Made by a program: the position numbers and the translations under genes. 64,000 nucleotides of DNA from Bretschneidera sinensis (Eukaryota; Streptophyta; Magnoliopsida; Brassicales; Akaniaceae): assembly GCA_023935145.1 (NCBI GenBank), contig CM043698.1, positions 35,114,001-35,178,000 of the forward strand, in the 5' to 3' direction. This document shows positions 11,690 to 22,984 of the stretch, piece by piece; the stretch's first letter is position 1; the number at the start of each line of letters is the position of its first letter. The notes below the pieces were generated by a model. The model was not told where the DNA came from. It made no database searches and was given only the letters and a program-made list of their open reading frames with translations.

Positions 11690-12072
11690 AACGCTATAGA
11701 TAGATAAAACTTGTATGATCAATTTAGATAAAACTCATATGCTTATTTACATGATCTTTTGGCTATAAAAATAAAATACAAATAGGATGATCACCAACAT
11801 ATTGTTAGAAAGAAACATCATAATATAAATTGTACAAAGAAATCATCTATGATTATATAATTAAGATAACGAGGTTTACTTACTCATTTTGAGATATGTA
11901 TCTATAATGTTACGCTATTGTGATTTTTTTTGTTGAAAATTTATTCAAGAAAAATACTTGAATTAAATGTTGGAGAAACTAAACTACACCTTAATGTACG
12001 TGTATGATTACATGTGAGAAAAATACCGATTAAATCGATCAAATCGAACCAATCCGTTATTTTGGTTTGGTT
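11690..12072. repeat. Repeat R, copy b
   Basis: It has the landmark series (ACAAATAGGATGATCACCAAC, AACATCATAATATAAATTG, ATTAAGATAACGAGG) and ends in the TTTTGGTTTGG block shared with 56370-56440. The 11105-11690 sequence before it is AT-rich duplication filler matching 55460-56030, with no coding content seen. Confidence 0.7.
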
Positions 12073-12095
12073 TTATGAGAGTGTAGGTCCAAAAT
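12073..12095. other. Templated filler at a deletion breakpoint
   Basis: These 23 bases are identical to 12372-12394, which span the host/LTR junction of the Sirevirus (9 host bases plus 14 LTR bases, core GAGAGTGTAGGTCC). In copy 2 of the duplication the flanking bases are separated by host sequence and a copia element (56450 to 61770). The simplest reading is a deletion repaired by copying nearby sequence, after the Sirevirus had inserted. Confidence 0.75.
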
Positions 12096-12214
12096 GGCTC
12101 ACCCAATGTATGAACATGATAATCCCACGTGAATAAATGGCTCTTCATGAATAAATGTTTTCTATGTGTGTAACTTTGTTAGTTCCCTTAATTAATGATT
12201 CAAGAATGGCATAG

Positions 12215-12326
12215 AGGAGATGTCCATCACTGTCAACAGCACAACCATGGGCCTAGTTTGGGGCTGGACGAACTGCACGTTTGATGCTAATGGCCAAGGC
12301 CTATGTGAGACCAATGATTGCAATTG
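12215..12326 (+). pseudogene. Thaumatin-like gene fragment fused behind orphan exon
   Basis: It reads MSITVNSTTMGLVWGW, then TNCTFDANGQGLCETNDCN and a stop. The 60-80 bases before it derive from the orphan exon seen intact at 47053-47181 (see ATGGCATAGAGGAGATG here). The sequence after GATTGCAA passes into duplicated flank. Confidence 0.75.
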
Positions 12327-12380
12327 AAATACGATAGTATGATCTAGGAGAAATTTTTGTATGGCATAGTATTATGAGAG

Positions 12381-14080
12381 TGTAGGTCCAAAATATACTA
12401 TGGCAATACCCAAGAGGGGGGTGAATTGGGTATTAAAAAAATTAAATACTTTTTGCAATCTCAAATAACAAAATATATGCGGAATTAAATATTTCTAAAT
12501 TACTAGCACAAAGATGAGAGAGTTTATTGCTTAATATAGAAATGATAATTGAATTATAAAATAATTAAGCAATCAATCTCATTTACTTGAATAATAAATA
12601 ATTATAAGCAAGTAATTATGAAAGTAATTAAGGAGATAGAGTTAGAGAGATGCAAACTCGATTTATAGTGGTTCGGCAATATCGGAATCCTTCCGACCCT
12701 ACGTCCACTCTCTTCAAGGATCCTCCTTGAAGTCTTTCACTAAACCAAGCAACTTACGGGTGTTGCTCAAACCGAAACACAAGCAACTTACGGGTGTTGC
12801 TCAAACCGTACAATCCCCTTCCTCTCGGAAGTAATCCCCTTCCTCTCGGAAGTATCCCCTTCCTCTTGGAAGTAATCCCTTTACAATAAAAGCTGTAAAG
12901 TAAATGGTAGAGAGACAACAAATGAAAGCCTATACAACTGAATAATGTCTCTCTTTCAAAGAAAAGCTTGAAGAATAGCTCAACATGAGTATTTCAAAGC
13001 TTTTTTGAGTTTCAAAGAATGAATGACTTGAGTGTGTGTGTTCTTCTCTTTTTGAATGTCTTCTCTTTCTTGTTGAATGCTGAATTGAGTGGGTTTATAT
13101 AGCCATCAATTAATATGGCCGTTAGACTTCAATTTGAATTGATTGTGCCTTTAAAATCTCAGATTTCGAATCCCAACAGTCATATTTTTGAACTACCAGT
13201 CGACTGGGTCGTGATACCAGTCGACTGGGTCCTCTTAAAAATTCACATTTTTGCTGCTGCAGTGTTACTAGTCGACTGGTAAGTCATCCCAGTCGACAGG
13301 GAACCTTCTGCCACTTTTACCAGTCGACTGCACTATTCACCCAGTCGACTGGGTCACTGTTGGAGCGCTGCTACAGTGATTTCTGGATGAACAGTATTTT
13401 CAGCATAATTTTCTTCATATCTCTTTATTCTTTTTGGATTTTTAGGTTCCAAAAAATCTCCTAATTCAATCAAACTTTCTTGCACATTAAACACACGAGT
13501 TAAACACTTCAAAAGTGTTTTGTTATCATCAAAATTAATCTAATCAATTTCTTGATTGAGGCATTTTTGATGATGACAAAACATATTACAAATTCAAGCA
13601 TAATGTGTGTGCTAGATATATGAAGAATGATATATTACAAATGCTCAAGCAATTTTCTATGTCAACATAAATTCTTCTTAAATTCAATTAGAGAATGTTA
13701 AGAATTGAGCCTAAAGAATTTATTTGCATTTAATAAAATCACTTGGAGATTTTATATCTTCAATTTATTAAGACTATATAATAAAATGCAATACAAATAT
13801 AATTAGCTCCTAACAATTGAAATGCTTACAAAGTATATCTTAGGATTAAAATCTATAATTTATCCCTATTGACTTTGAAGATGCATTTAAATTATTCTCC
13901 TTGAATTTGATCTTTTGGAGAACTTATTAACTTTTGAGATCATCAACATTGATTCACCAATTTCTACAATCTTGATCTCTTTTGATGTATAAGCACTATT
14001 AACAATCTATATTACTTAAGTAATACTCATTAGTGCTTAATTAAGATTTTTGTTACTATCAAAATCATTCAGGGTCAACA
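12381..14080 (-). repeat. Sirevirus 3' LTR
   Basis: On the coding strand it starts TGTTGACC and ends GGACCTACA. It carries six copies of the GTCGAC-centred palindrome between about 13195 and 13360, and a TATA-like GGGTTTATATAGCC (13090-13103) read on the plus strand. Near-identical to 19814-21513. Confidence 0.9.
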
Positions 14081-14640
14081 ATGTCCCCCTTTTTGATGGT
14101 GACAAAAATCTTAAGAATAAGGTCTAACAAGATCTCTAATATTCTTATTTTTCTCCCCCTTTTTGTCATAATAAAAAAGGGTGGATTTAAAAAAAAAAAA
14201 AGAGCTTCCCCTCAAAATATGCTATTGAAAATATTTTGATGAAACATATTGAGAAAAGAATCGTTTTACAAGACATCAAGAAATATAAAGCTTTTGAAAG
14301 AGTTCCTTTAGAATATAGAGATAAAATTCTCAAGATATAATAACCAAATTTAAAATAAATCCAAAAGAGTTTATCAAGTATTTAAAACTCGTTTGAGTAA
14401 AACGATTTTACCAAAGGTTTTCTCTTTTATCAATAAATCAGATTTTCTCCCCCTTTCAAAAAGTCTAAAGTAATTATTTTTAACTCTTAAGAGAAATAAA
14501 ATTGGATAAAACTTAACAAGCCTTATCAGTAGTTGATTGATTGAATAATCAAGACAAAGAGCTCATCAACTACTCAAAAAGATGAACAGATTGGAAATAT
14601 CTATAAGTACTTGAAAAAAAAATTACTTCCCCTGCATATA
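14081..14640 (-). other. Multiple polypurine tracts upstream of the Sirevirus 3' LTR
   Basis: Besides the LTR-adjacent tract (14084-14095, minus strand AAAAAGGGGGA), similar tracts occur at 14152-14165, 14205-14213, 14446-14457 and 14625-14635. Repeated polypurine tracts in this position are a known Sirevirus trait. The rest of 14640-15157 is non-coding; it holds two more GTCGAC palindromes at about 14986-15021. Confidence 0.75.
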
Positions 14641-15157
14641 TGCACCGAAATATAATTTTCAATTATCAATCAAATATCATTTTTAGGGTATGTTAGATTC
14701 AATAATTAGATGATTATCAATTCAATGCAAAGATAATCATTAATTTCAAACTCAAGCATATATAATAGAAAGTTTCATATTAAGCTCATGCTTGATAGAT
14801 AAATAACTCAAAAGTAATTCTCAAATCTAAATTCAAGCTCATCACTTGATTTATCCAATGCCAAATCAAAGAGAATTTATCAAAGAACAATTAATATTTG
14901 AGTATTAAATTGCTCCAAACAAGGATTTGATCTAATAGACAACTGGAGAAGACTTACAGTCGTCTGGAAGAATTAGCAGAGAGTTACCAGTCGACTGGGT
15001 CACATGTACCAGTCGACTGGACCCTTAGTAAAATTTTCAGTCTTGAATTTTTAGCACGAATTTGTTTATCTATGACATTTTTGAGTGGGGGAAATAATTA
15101 AACAATGATTAATACTCTTTCACTCAATGTCAAACATGCATATGATGAGTGAAGCAA

Positions 15158-18044
15158 TCAAATATTCAGGTTATCAAGATCCAGCATTCCCATCAACATT
15201 CTAATCTTACAAAAACTAGATTCATCTAGGGGTTTTGTAAGACTATCAGCTATTTGATCTTCTGAAGGTATGAATTCTAGTCTTATATCACTTTTTTTAG
15301 AATGGTCTCTTAGGAAATGATGTCTAATCTCTATATGCTTGGTTCTAGAGTGTTGAATAGGATTTTTGGTTAGGTTGATAGCATCTGAATATCCTACTAG
15401 CTCAAAAGATGATTCTCTAGAGTACCATAATCCTATGGTCTGGGTCCCTTGTAGTTATCTAAGGATTCTTTTTACTGCAACTACATGTGATTCCTTAGGA
15501 TTAGACTGAAATCTAGCACACATGCATACACTGAACATTATATCAGGTCTACTTGCAGTCAAATAAAGTAAAGCACCTATCATGCTTCTATAATATTTAG
15601 AATCTACAGTTTTACCTCCTTCATCAAGATCAAGTTTAGTAGTTGTGCTCATAGGCGTTCCAAATGGCTTTGAGCTTTCCATCCCGAACCTCTTTAGTAG
15701 GTTTTTGATATACTTTTGTTGATTGATGAAGATACCTCCTTTTAGTTGCTTGACTTGCAGTCCAAGGAAGTAGGTAAGTTCTCCCATCATGCTCATTTCA
15801 AATTCACCTTGCATGCACTTTGCAAACTCTTGACACATAGATTCATTAATAGCACTAAATATAATATCATCAACATATATTTGAACTATCAAAGTGTCAT
15901 TTTTGTGAGTTTTTGTGAAGAGAGTTGTATCTATTCTACCTCTTACAAAATCATTATCAATCAAAAATTTACTTAGTCTTTCATACCGTGCCCTTGGAGC
16001 TTGCTTCAACCCATATAGAGCCTTAGAAAGCTTGTAGACATGATTTGGAAGACTAGAGTTTTCAAAACCAAGAGGTTGCTCAACATAAACCTCTTCTTCT
16101 ATAAAGCCATTTAAAAAAGCACTTTTTACATCCATTTGAAATAGCTTGAATTTATTAAAGCATGCAAAGGCTAACAACATTCAAATAGCTTCTAATCTAG
16201 CTACGGGAGCATAGGTCTCATCAAAGTCTATTCTTTCTTCTTAATTATATCCCTTAGCAACTAGTCTAGCCTTATTTCTAGTTACTATTCCATTTTCATC
16301 CATCTTAATCCTATAGACCCATTTTGTTCCAATGATGGAATGATTCTTAGGTCTTGGAACTAGATTCCAAACCTAGTTTCTCTCAAATTGATTAATCTCT
16401 TCTTGCATAGCAATAATCCACTCATTGTCCTTTTCAGCTTCTATAAAGGACTTAGGTTCTACCTGAGATAGATAAGCTACATAATTGCAAATATTTCTAA
16501 TAGAAGAGCGAGTTCTTACCCCTTGTGAAGGATCACCAATCACTCGATCAATTGGGTGATAGTTCACATACCTCCAATCTTTAGGAAGTCCATCCACTTG
16601 TTGGCTTGTAGATGGTTGGTCCAAATTATGAGCTTCCAGCTCTTCATTTGCTTGAGTTGGATTCTTCTTTGGGTCAACAATAGGAGTAGGAGTTTCCATT
16701 TTTGGAAAGAAATCTACATTATCATTAATAGAAACTTCTCTACTACTAATAGGGTTAGACTCATCAAGAGTTACATGCACAGATTTTTCTACCACTAGAG
16801 TTCTCTTATTGAAAATTCTATAAGCCTTACTCGATGTAGAATATCCTAAAAATATCCCTTCATCGGTCTTAGAATCAAATTTACCCAAGTTAGTTTTATT
16901 GTTATTCAGGATGAAGCATTTGCAACCAAATGTACGAAAATAGGAAATATTAGGCTTTCTTCCTTTCCATAGTTCATATGGAGTTTTATCAAGTATAGAC
17001 CTAATTAAAATTCAATTTAAGATATAGCAAGAAGTGTTCACGGTTTCAGCCCAAAAATATTTTGATAAACTATTTTCACAAAGCATTGTTCTTGAAAATT
17101 CTTCTAGAACTCTGTTTTTCCTCTCAACAACTCCATTTTGTTGAGGAGTTCTAGGAGCCGAAAAGTTGTGATCAATTCTATTTTCATTACAAAATTTTGA
17201 AAAGCTTTGGTTTTCAAATTCTTTTCCATGATCACTTCTTATGCTTGAAATACAAATTCCTTTTTCATTTTGAACCTTTTTGCAAAAGTTTTCAAATGCT
17301 TTGAAAGCTTCATCCTTGTAAGAAATAAAAATAACAAAGGTATATCTTGAAATAGTCATCAACAATAACAAGAGCATATTGGTGGCCACCTAGACTAATG
17401 GTACTTATTGGACCAAATAAGTCCATATGCAAAAGTTTCAAAGGTCTAGTAGTTGTGACTACATTCTTTGATTTAAAAGAAATCCTGGTTTGTTTTCCCA
17501 TTTGACAAGCATCACATACTTTGTCTTTTTCAAAATTGATTTTAGGAAGACCAATGACTAAATCTTTTCTTGAAACAATTTTCAGCAAGTTCATGTTTAC
17601 ATGACCAAGCCTTCTATGCCATAGCCATGGATTTTCACTAAAAGCAGGAAAACATTTTTCATTTTCGAAATGCAAAGATTTCAAATCAACTATATAGACA
17701 TTTTCATGTCTATGGCCAACAAATCTGATCTTATTTCTCTTGATGTCTATAACTAGACAATGAGAGGTCTCAAATGTGACTTTGTTGCTTTTATCACATA
17801 GTTGACTAATGCTAAGTAAATTTGGCTTAAGGCCTTGTACTAGCAATACATTATCTATGGTAGAGAAATCATTACCAACTTTTCCATGCCCGATGATCTT
17901 TATTTTGGTGTTGTCTCCAATGGTGACATATTCACCATCTCTTAGAGTTAGCTCATTGAATACACTTTTATCACCGGTCATGTGCTTCGAGCATCCACTA
18001 TCAAGGTACCAATAGTTACCTTTTTCTTTGGTGTGGAGACATAT
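15158..18044 (-). pseudogene. Sirevirus pol: protease, integrase, RT, partial RNase H
   Basis: Read on the minus strand: protease site WYLDSGCSKHMTGD (about 18030-17985); pre-integrase HRRLGH and CDACQMGK; integrase HMDLFGP, RSDHGKEFEN and PQQNGVVERKNR; RT FQMDVKSAFLNG, YGLKQAPRA and QIYVDDIIFS; then YSDA joined directly to INLTKNP. The ~80 residues of RNase H between those points are missing. In-frame stops occur at about 17012, 16374, 16240, 16183 and 15455, plus a frameshift near 17330. Integrase and RT catalytic residues are still readable, but RNase H is dead and no continuous polyprotein can be made. Confidence 0.88.
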
Positions 18045-19758
18045 CTACATCACACAAGGATACACGATTGCACTTTTGGGTACCCAAAATTTCTTGGGTC
18101 CTTTGGGGTTAGTCCTTGAAAATATGGTTCCTTTTGGGACCCATACTTTCTTAACAACATATGGAGTTCTATAGACATGATGATGATGCACAATCCTAGG
18201 ATAGTAGTTATTGAAATTTCTAGGATCCCTTAGATGTGCATGCCTATTATGCTTAGGATATGAGTTCCTAAGATACATGTTTCTATTGTGAGGAATATGA
18301 ATGTGCATACCATTTCCAGAAAATGTATGATGATGATTTCTAGGATACATGCTTGCATTATTATGAGTATGCACATTATTTCTAGGATAACCATGATGGT
18401 AATTCCTAGGATGAGCATGTGCAGTGTGCAAATTCTGATTATACAATTTGTTCCTAGAATGCACATAATGATTATTCCTAGAATGTACATGATGATTATT
18501 CCTAGAATGTGTGTGAGCATACATATAGGCATGAGTATTTCTAGGATATGCATTAGAGTTTCTAGACTTCCTAGCATTTATAGAGGGAGTGCTTTTAACC
18601 TTGCTAGAGGTCTTTGAAGTAGAGGCTTCATTTACACATGATACTTTCATGAATAAGCTCTCTTTTGCTTTTTGCTTGCCTAATGGAGAATAACCTAACC
18701 CGGATTTTCCTCCATTTAATCTTTGGCAAGATAACACTTCATCTAACTTTTCTTTTCCAAGCATAAGTCTAGATATAGTATCATTTAATTCTATTATCTT
18801 CTTCTTTAATTCATTTTCATCTTTAAGAAGATCTTGAGAAGAATCATAAAGTAATGAAGATAGTTTATCTTTTTCTTTTCTTAAACCTACCATCTCTTTA
18901 GAAAGAGATAACACCTCTTTTTTAAGAATGGTGTTCCTAGAATCGAATTTCTTCAATTCTTCATACATTTCATTTATGACTTCTATCAATTCTTCACTAC
19001 TGCTAACAATGTTATTTTTTTAAGAGGAATAAGTTGATACCTCATTTTCGTCGTTGATTGCCATAAGACATAGGTTGGCAATTTCCTCGCATTCGATCTC
19101 TTTATTCGAGGAGTCTTCTTCTTCTTCATCACCATCACGATTAAGATCTTCAATTTCCATAAAAGGTAAGGATGTGGTGGAACCATCAATTTTGTAATCC
19201 AAGTAGCTTTCATGCTTCTTGAGGGATTCCACAAGCTCTTCTAAACTTTCACTTGTAGAATGCTTTGTCAAAATAATTTTCCATTGATTTGACAAAGACC
19301 TAAGAAATATTCTCACAAGTTCAAGGTTAGAATAAATTTTACCCATGAAAGATAAAGTTTTAACAAGTATGGTAAAACGAGTTTGCGAATCAAAAATTGA
19401 TTCATTTTCATTCATTTTAAAATGCTCTAAGTCATGAACAAAGTTTTTTAATTTGAAATTCTTTTCTTGCTCATTTCCTCCATGTATGACTTCCAATAAA
19501 TCCCAAATTTCTTTTGCAGTCTTACATGAGGAAATTTGATCAACTTCGTTTTGATCAAGAGAACTATAAAACATGTGCTTGAATGAATTTACTATCATTT
19601 ACATCAAAGTCATTTTCATTTTCAAGAATGAAATACCAAGCATAATAATCATGTGCTTGAATAAAAATCTTCATTTGAGCTTTCCAATGGGTGAAATTTG
19701 TTCCATGGAGAAGAGGAAGACTAGAAGGATCTCTTCCTTCTAAAAATATAGTTGCCAT
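18045..19758 (-). pseudogene. Sirevirus gag with coiled coil and His-rich tail
   Basis: It starts ATG 19758 (MATIFLEGRDPSSLPLLHG, then NFTHWKAQMKIFIQAHDY), shifts frame near 19570-19598, continues through a UBN2-type capsid region (KTAKEIWDLLEVIHGG) to a stop at 19020, then has a Glu/Lys coiled coil (18960-18720). The tail (18560-18150) is a run of short repeats built on RNNHH, VHSRN and YPRN, and ends with two WVPK motifs before a TAG at 18045. No CCHC zinc knuckle is visible where one is expected. Disabled by the frameshift and stops. Confidence 0.8.
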
Positions 19759-19799
19759 AGGATCAACTCTAGGATGTTAAGCCTAAAATAGAGAACGAG

Positions 19800-19813
19800 G
19801 CTCTGATACCAAT
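19800..19813 (-). other. Primer-binding site, initiator Met tRNA
   Basis: The minus strand reads TTGGTATCAGAGC immediately inside the right-hand (5') LTR end GGACCTACA. This matches the 3' end complement of plant initiator Met tRNA, the usual copia primer. Confidence 0.88.
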
Positions 19814-21513
19814 TGTAGGTCCAAAATATACTATGGCAATACCCAAGGGGGGGCTGAATTGGGTATTAAAAAAATTAAATACTTTTTGCAATCTCAAATA
19901 ACAAAATATATGCGGAATTAAATCTTTCTAAATTACTAGCACAAAGATGAGAGAGTTTATTGCTTAATATAGAAATGATAATTGAATTATAAAATAATTA
20001 AGCAATCAATCTCATTTACTTGAATAATAAATAATTATAAGCAAGTAATTATGAAAGTAATTAAGGAGATAGAGTTAGAGAGATGCAAACTCGATTTATA
20101 GTGGTTCGGCAATATCGGAATCCTTCCGACCCTACGTCCACTCTCTTCAAGGATCCTCCTTGAAGTCTTTCACTAAACCAAGCAACTTACGGGTGTTGCT
20201 CAAACCGAAACACAAGCAACTTACGGGTGTTGCTCAAACCGTACAATCCCCTTCCTCTCGGAAGTAATCCCCTTCCTCTCGGAAGTATCCCCTTCCTCTT
20301 GGAAGTAATCCCTTTACAATAAAAGCTGTAAAGTAAATGGTAGAGAGACAACAAATGAAAGCCTATACAACTGAATAATGTCTCTCTTTCAAAGAAAAGC
20401 TTGAAGAATAGCTCAACATGAGTATTTCAAAGCTTTTTTGAGTTTCAAAGAATGAATGACTTGAGTGTGTGTGTTCTTCTCTTTTTGAATGTCTTCTCCT
20501 TCTTGTTGAATGCTGAATTGAGTGGGTTTATATAGCCATCAATTAATATGGCCGTTAGACTTCAATTTGAATTGATTGTGCCTTTAAAATCTCAGATTTC
20601 GAATCCCAACAGTCATATTTTTGAACTACCAGTCGACTGGGTCGTGATACCAGTCGACTGGGTCCTCTTAAAAATTCACATTTTTGCTGCTGCAGTGTTA
20701 CCAGTCGACTGGTAAGTCATCCCAGTCGACAGGGAACCTTCTGCCACTTTTACCAGTCGACTGCACTATTCACCCAGTCGACTGGGTCACTGTTGGAGCG
20801 CTGCTACAGTGATTTCTGGATGAACAGTATTTTCAGCATAATTTTCTTCATATCTCTTTATTCTTTTTGGATTTTTAGGTTCCAAAAAATCTCCTAATTC
20901 AATCAAACTTTCTTGCACATTAAACACACGAGTTAAACACTTCAAAAGTGTTTTGTTATCATCAAAATTAATCTAATCAATTTCTTGATTGAGGCATTTT
21001 TGATGATGACAAAACATATTACAAATTCAAGCATAATGTGTGTGCTAGATATATGAAGAATGATATATTACAAATGCTCAAGCAATTTTCTATGTCAACA
21101 TAAATTCTTCTTAAATTCAATTAGAGAATGTTAAGAATTGAGCCTAAAGAATTTATTTGCATTTAATAAAATCACTTGGAGATTTTATATCTTCAATTTA
21201 TTAAGACTATATAATAAAATGCAATACAAATATAATTAGCTCCTAACAATTGAAATGCTTACAAAGTATATCTTAGGATTAAAATCTATAATTTATCCCT
21301 ATTGACTTTGAAGATGCATTTAAATTATTCTCCTTGAATTTGATCTTTTGGAGAACTTATTAACTTTTGAGATCATCAACATTGATTCACCAATTTCTAC
21401 AATCTTGATCTCTTTTGATGTATAAGCACTATTAACAATCTATATTACTTAAGTAATACTCATTAGTGCTTAATTAAGATTTTTGTTACTATCAAAATCA
21501 TTCAGGGTTAACA
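19814..21513 (-). repeat. Sirevirus 5' LTR
   Basis: A 1700-bp twin of 12381-14080, with about six differences seen: two in the G-run near 19849-19856, one near 19924, one C/T at 20497, one in the palindrome block at 20701 and one at 21510. The same six GTCGAC-centred palindromes lie at about 20628-20788. Confidence 0.9.
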
Positions 21514-21952
21514 GAGAGTATAAAGATTTATCTCACCGTTAAATGGTATGAAAAGAGAGAAAAAAAAAAGATATTTTATTTTCATTTAAGGATGAGATAA
21601 ACCATTGTTTCACATATCTTTCATACTAAGTAAAATTATTTCTTCACTAGGACTTTTTATTCTTGTTTACGTGATCTTTTGACCATAGTAACGACACATA
21701 AATAGAATGACCATTGATATGTTATTCTGGTGAATATTATAATATAAATTGCAATAAAGAATTATGTATGTTGTATAAAATTAAAGAAGTTTATTTAGTC
21801 ACTTTGAGTTTGAGTTCCAAGTGTCAGAAACGAGACAAATAAACATTGAAACTAAACTAAGATGTGGGAGGAAACTAAAATACTAAGAAGGAGGGTATGC
21901 AACAATTAGTATATGTCTATTATCTTTGTAATCAATGCTTATCAAGACTAAT
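21514..21952. repeat. Repeat R, copy c
   Basis: It begins at the Sirevirus TSD and matches 62062-62505 closely (TTATCTCACCGTTAAATGG, then the R landmarks). It ends at CAAGACTAAT, where copy 2 continues but copy 1 breaks into the copia element. Confidence 0.8.
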
Positions 21953-21960
21953 AATCAATG
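21953..21960. other. Short templated filler at second deletion breakpoint
   Basis: AATCAATG repeats 21930-21937 and sits between host sequence ending CAAGACTAAT and the truncated copia LTR. Copy 2 shows that about 1.07 kb of host sequence (62506-63567) is missing here. Confidence 0.55.
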
Positions 21961-22663
21961 CACGCCCTGTTCTGAGCCTCAGCACGAAGCACACTTGACA
22001 CCAATTTTTCAGCACTTTGAGATGATGCGTGGGACATGGTTAAAATGCATAGGATCACTTAGATTCTTAGAGAGCCATGGGTCTTTGATTCTTGAGATCT
22101 AAGGGTTGAGATTGATCTCAAAGATTGGATGAGGTAGTCATTGCTCTATATAAAGGGTCTTCTAACAACAAGTGAAGACATCATCTCAACAAGAGAGGTG
22201 TGATAGACATGACATGAGAGTGTGTGTGAAATAGAACAAATGGTTGTGTGAGAGTGCAAAGACACTAAACACAAGAGAGACTCATTCAAGAGAGGCTGGT
22301 TGTTTAGAGAGAGAGTAGTATAGATTGAGGATTCAAGGGCTTTGTAAGGGAATTTTCTTGGGGAAAATTCCAGGAAAATGTTAGTCCTTATCACTTTCTT
22401 TTTCTCTTCTTTCGTTCTTCAAGAACAAGAGGATTCTTGAAGAGGTGTTGCTGTAATTGTAAGAACTCATTGATTTAGTGCAGAGAGCTTGGAGGAGCTC
22501 ACGGGGACATAGGCACATTGCCGAACCTCGACAACAATTGCTTGTGTTCTTTCTTTGATTGGTTTGATTCCTGTTTTGTTTCGGTTTTATTACAAGTCAT
22601 TGTGGGCTTGGGTGTTTGGAAAGATTACAACCTGAGATTTCGCAAGAAGGTGATTTTCCAACA
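21961..22663 (+). repeat. Left LTR of the copia element, missing its first ~173 bp
   Basis: It matches 35163-35849, with scattered substitutions and a ~16-bp indel near 22283. It contains TATA-like CTCTATATAAAGG (22144-22156) and ends TTTTCCAACA. The missing part corresponds to 34990-35162 of the right LTR. Confidence 0.88.
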
Positions 22664-22664
22664 G

Positions 22665-22782
22665 TGGTATCAGAGCTAGAGGAGATACAACAACAGTGGT
22701 ATTAGAGCTCGGTTCTAAGAATCAAAGCATTCTTTGGTGGTGATACAGTGGTATCAGAGCTTGTACAATTGGGTATCAGAGC
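22665..22782 (+). other. Primer-binding site with three extra copies
   Basis: TGGTATCAGAGC at 22665-22676 is in the correct place, one base after the LTR. Close copies recur at 22697-22708 (one change), 22749-22760 (exact) and 22771-22782 (one change). Only the first is positioned for priming. Confidence 0.85.
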
Positions 22783-22984
22783 AAGAACAGGGAGTATCGG
22801 AACAATTCTCCAAGAATCAAAGGTCAACTTCTTGGGTGATTCAAAAACGGTGTAAAGATCAATATCTGATCGTGTTCTTGAGGTTCAAGAACGGTATTGA
22901 GATGAATCTTTGATCATGTTCTGGAGATTTAGAAGTTGGAAAGCAATTGTAGGTGCTACATAAATCTGGAATTTTCTCTGCAAG

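Larger units (their letters stand above)
12381..21513 (-). mobile_element. Sirevirus-type Ty1/copia element, complete with LTRs
   Basis: Two 1700-bp LTRs (12381-14080, 19814-21513) differ at about six positions by eye. A perfect 5-bp TSD (GAGAG) lies at 12376-12380 and 21514-21518, and the duplicate copy has the unoccupied site at 62062-62066. The coding strand is minus: PBS at about 19801-19812 beside the right LTR, gag, pol, then several polypurine-like tracts beside the left LTR. Long LTRs, repeated polypurine tracts, LTR palindromes and the WVPK motif before protease all fit the Sirevirus (Maximus/SIRE) lineage. It is recent but defective. Confidence 0.92.

Noticed and set aside
13022..13100. 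TATA-like and T-rich sequences in the Sirevirus LTR as a host gene promoter
   Set aside because: They lie inside an LTR, are repeated in both LTRs, and no host gene follows.
18230..18617. Overlapping Ile/Met-rich frames on both strands as membrane proteins
   Set aside because: They are shadow frames of the His/Asn-rich gag repeat.
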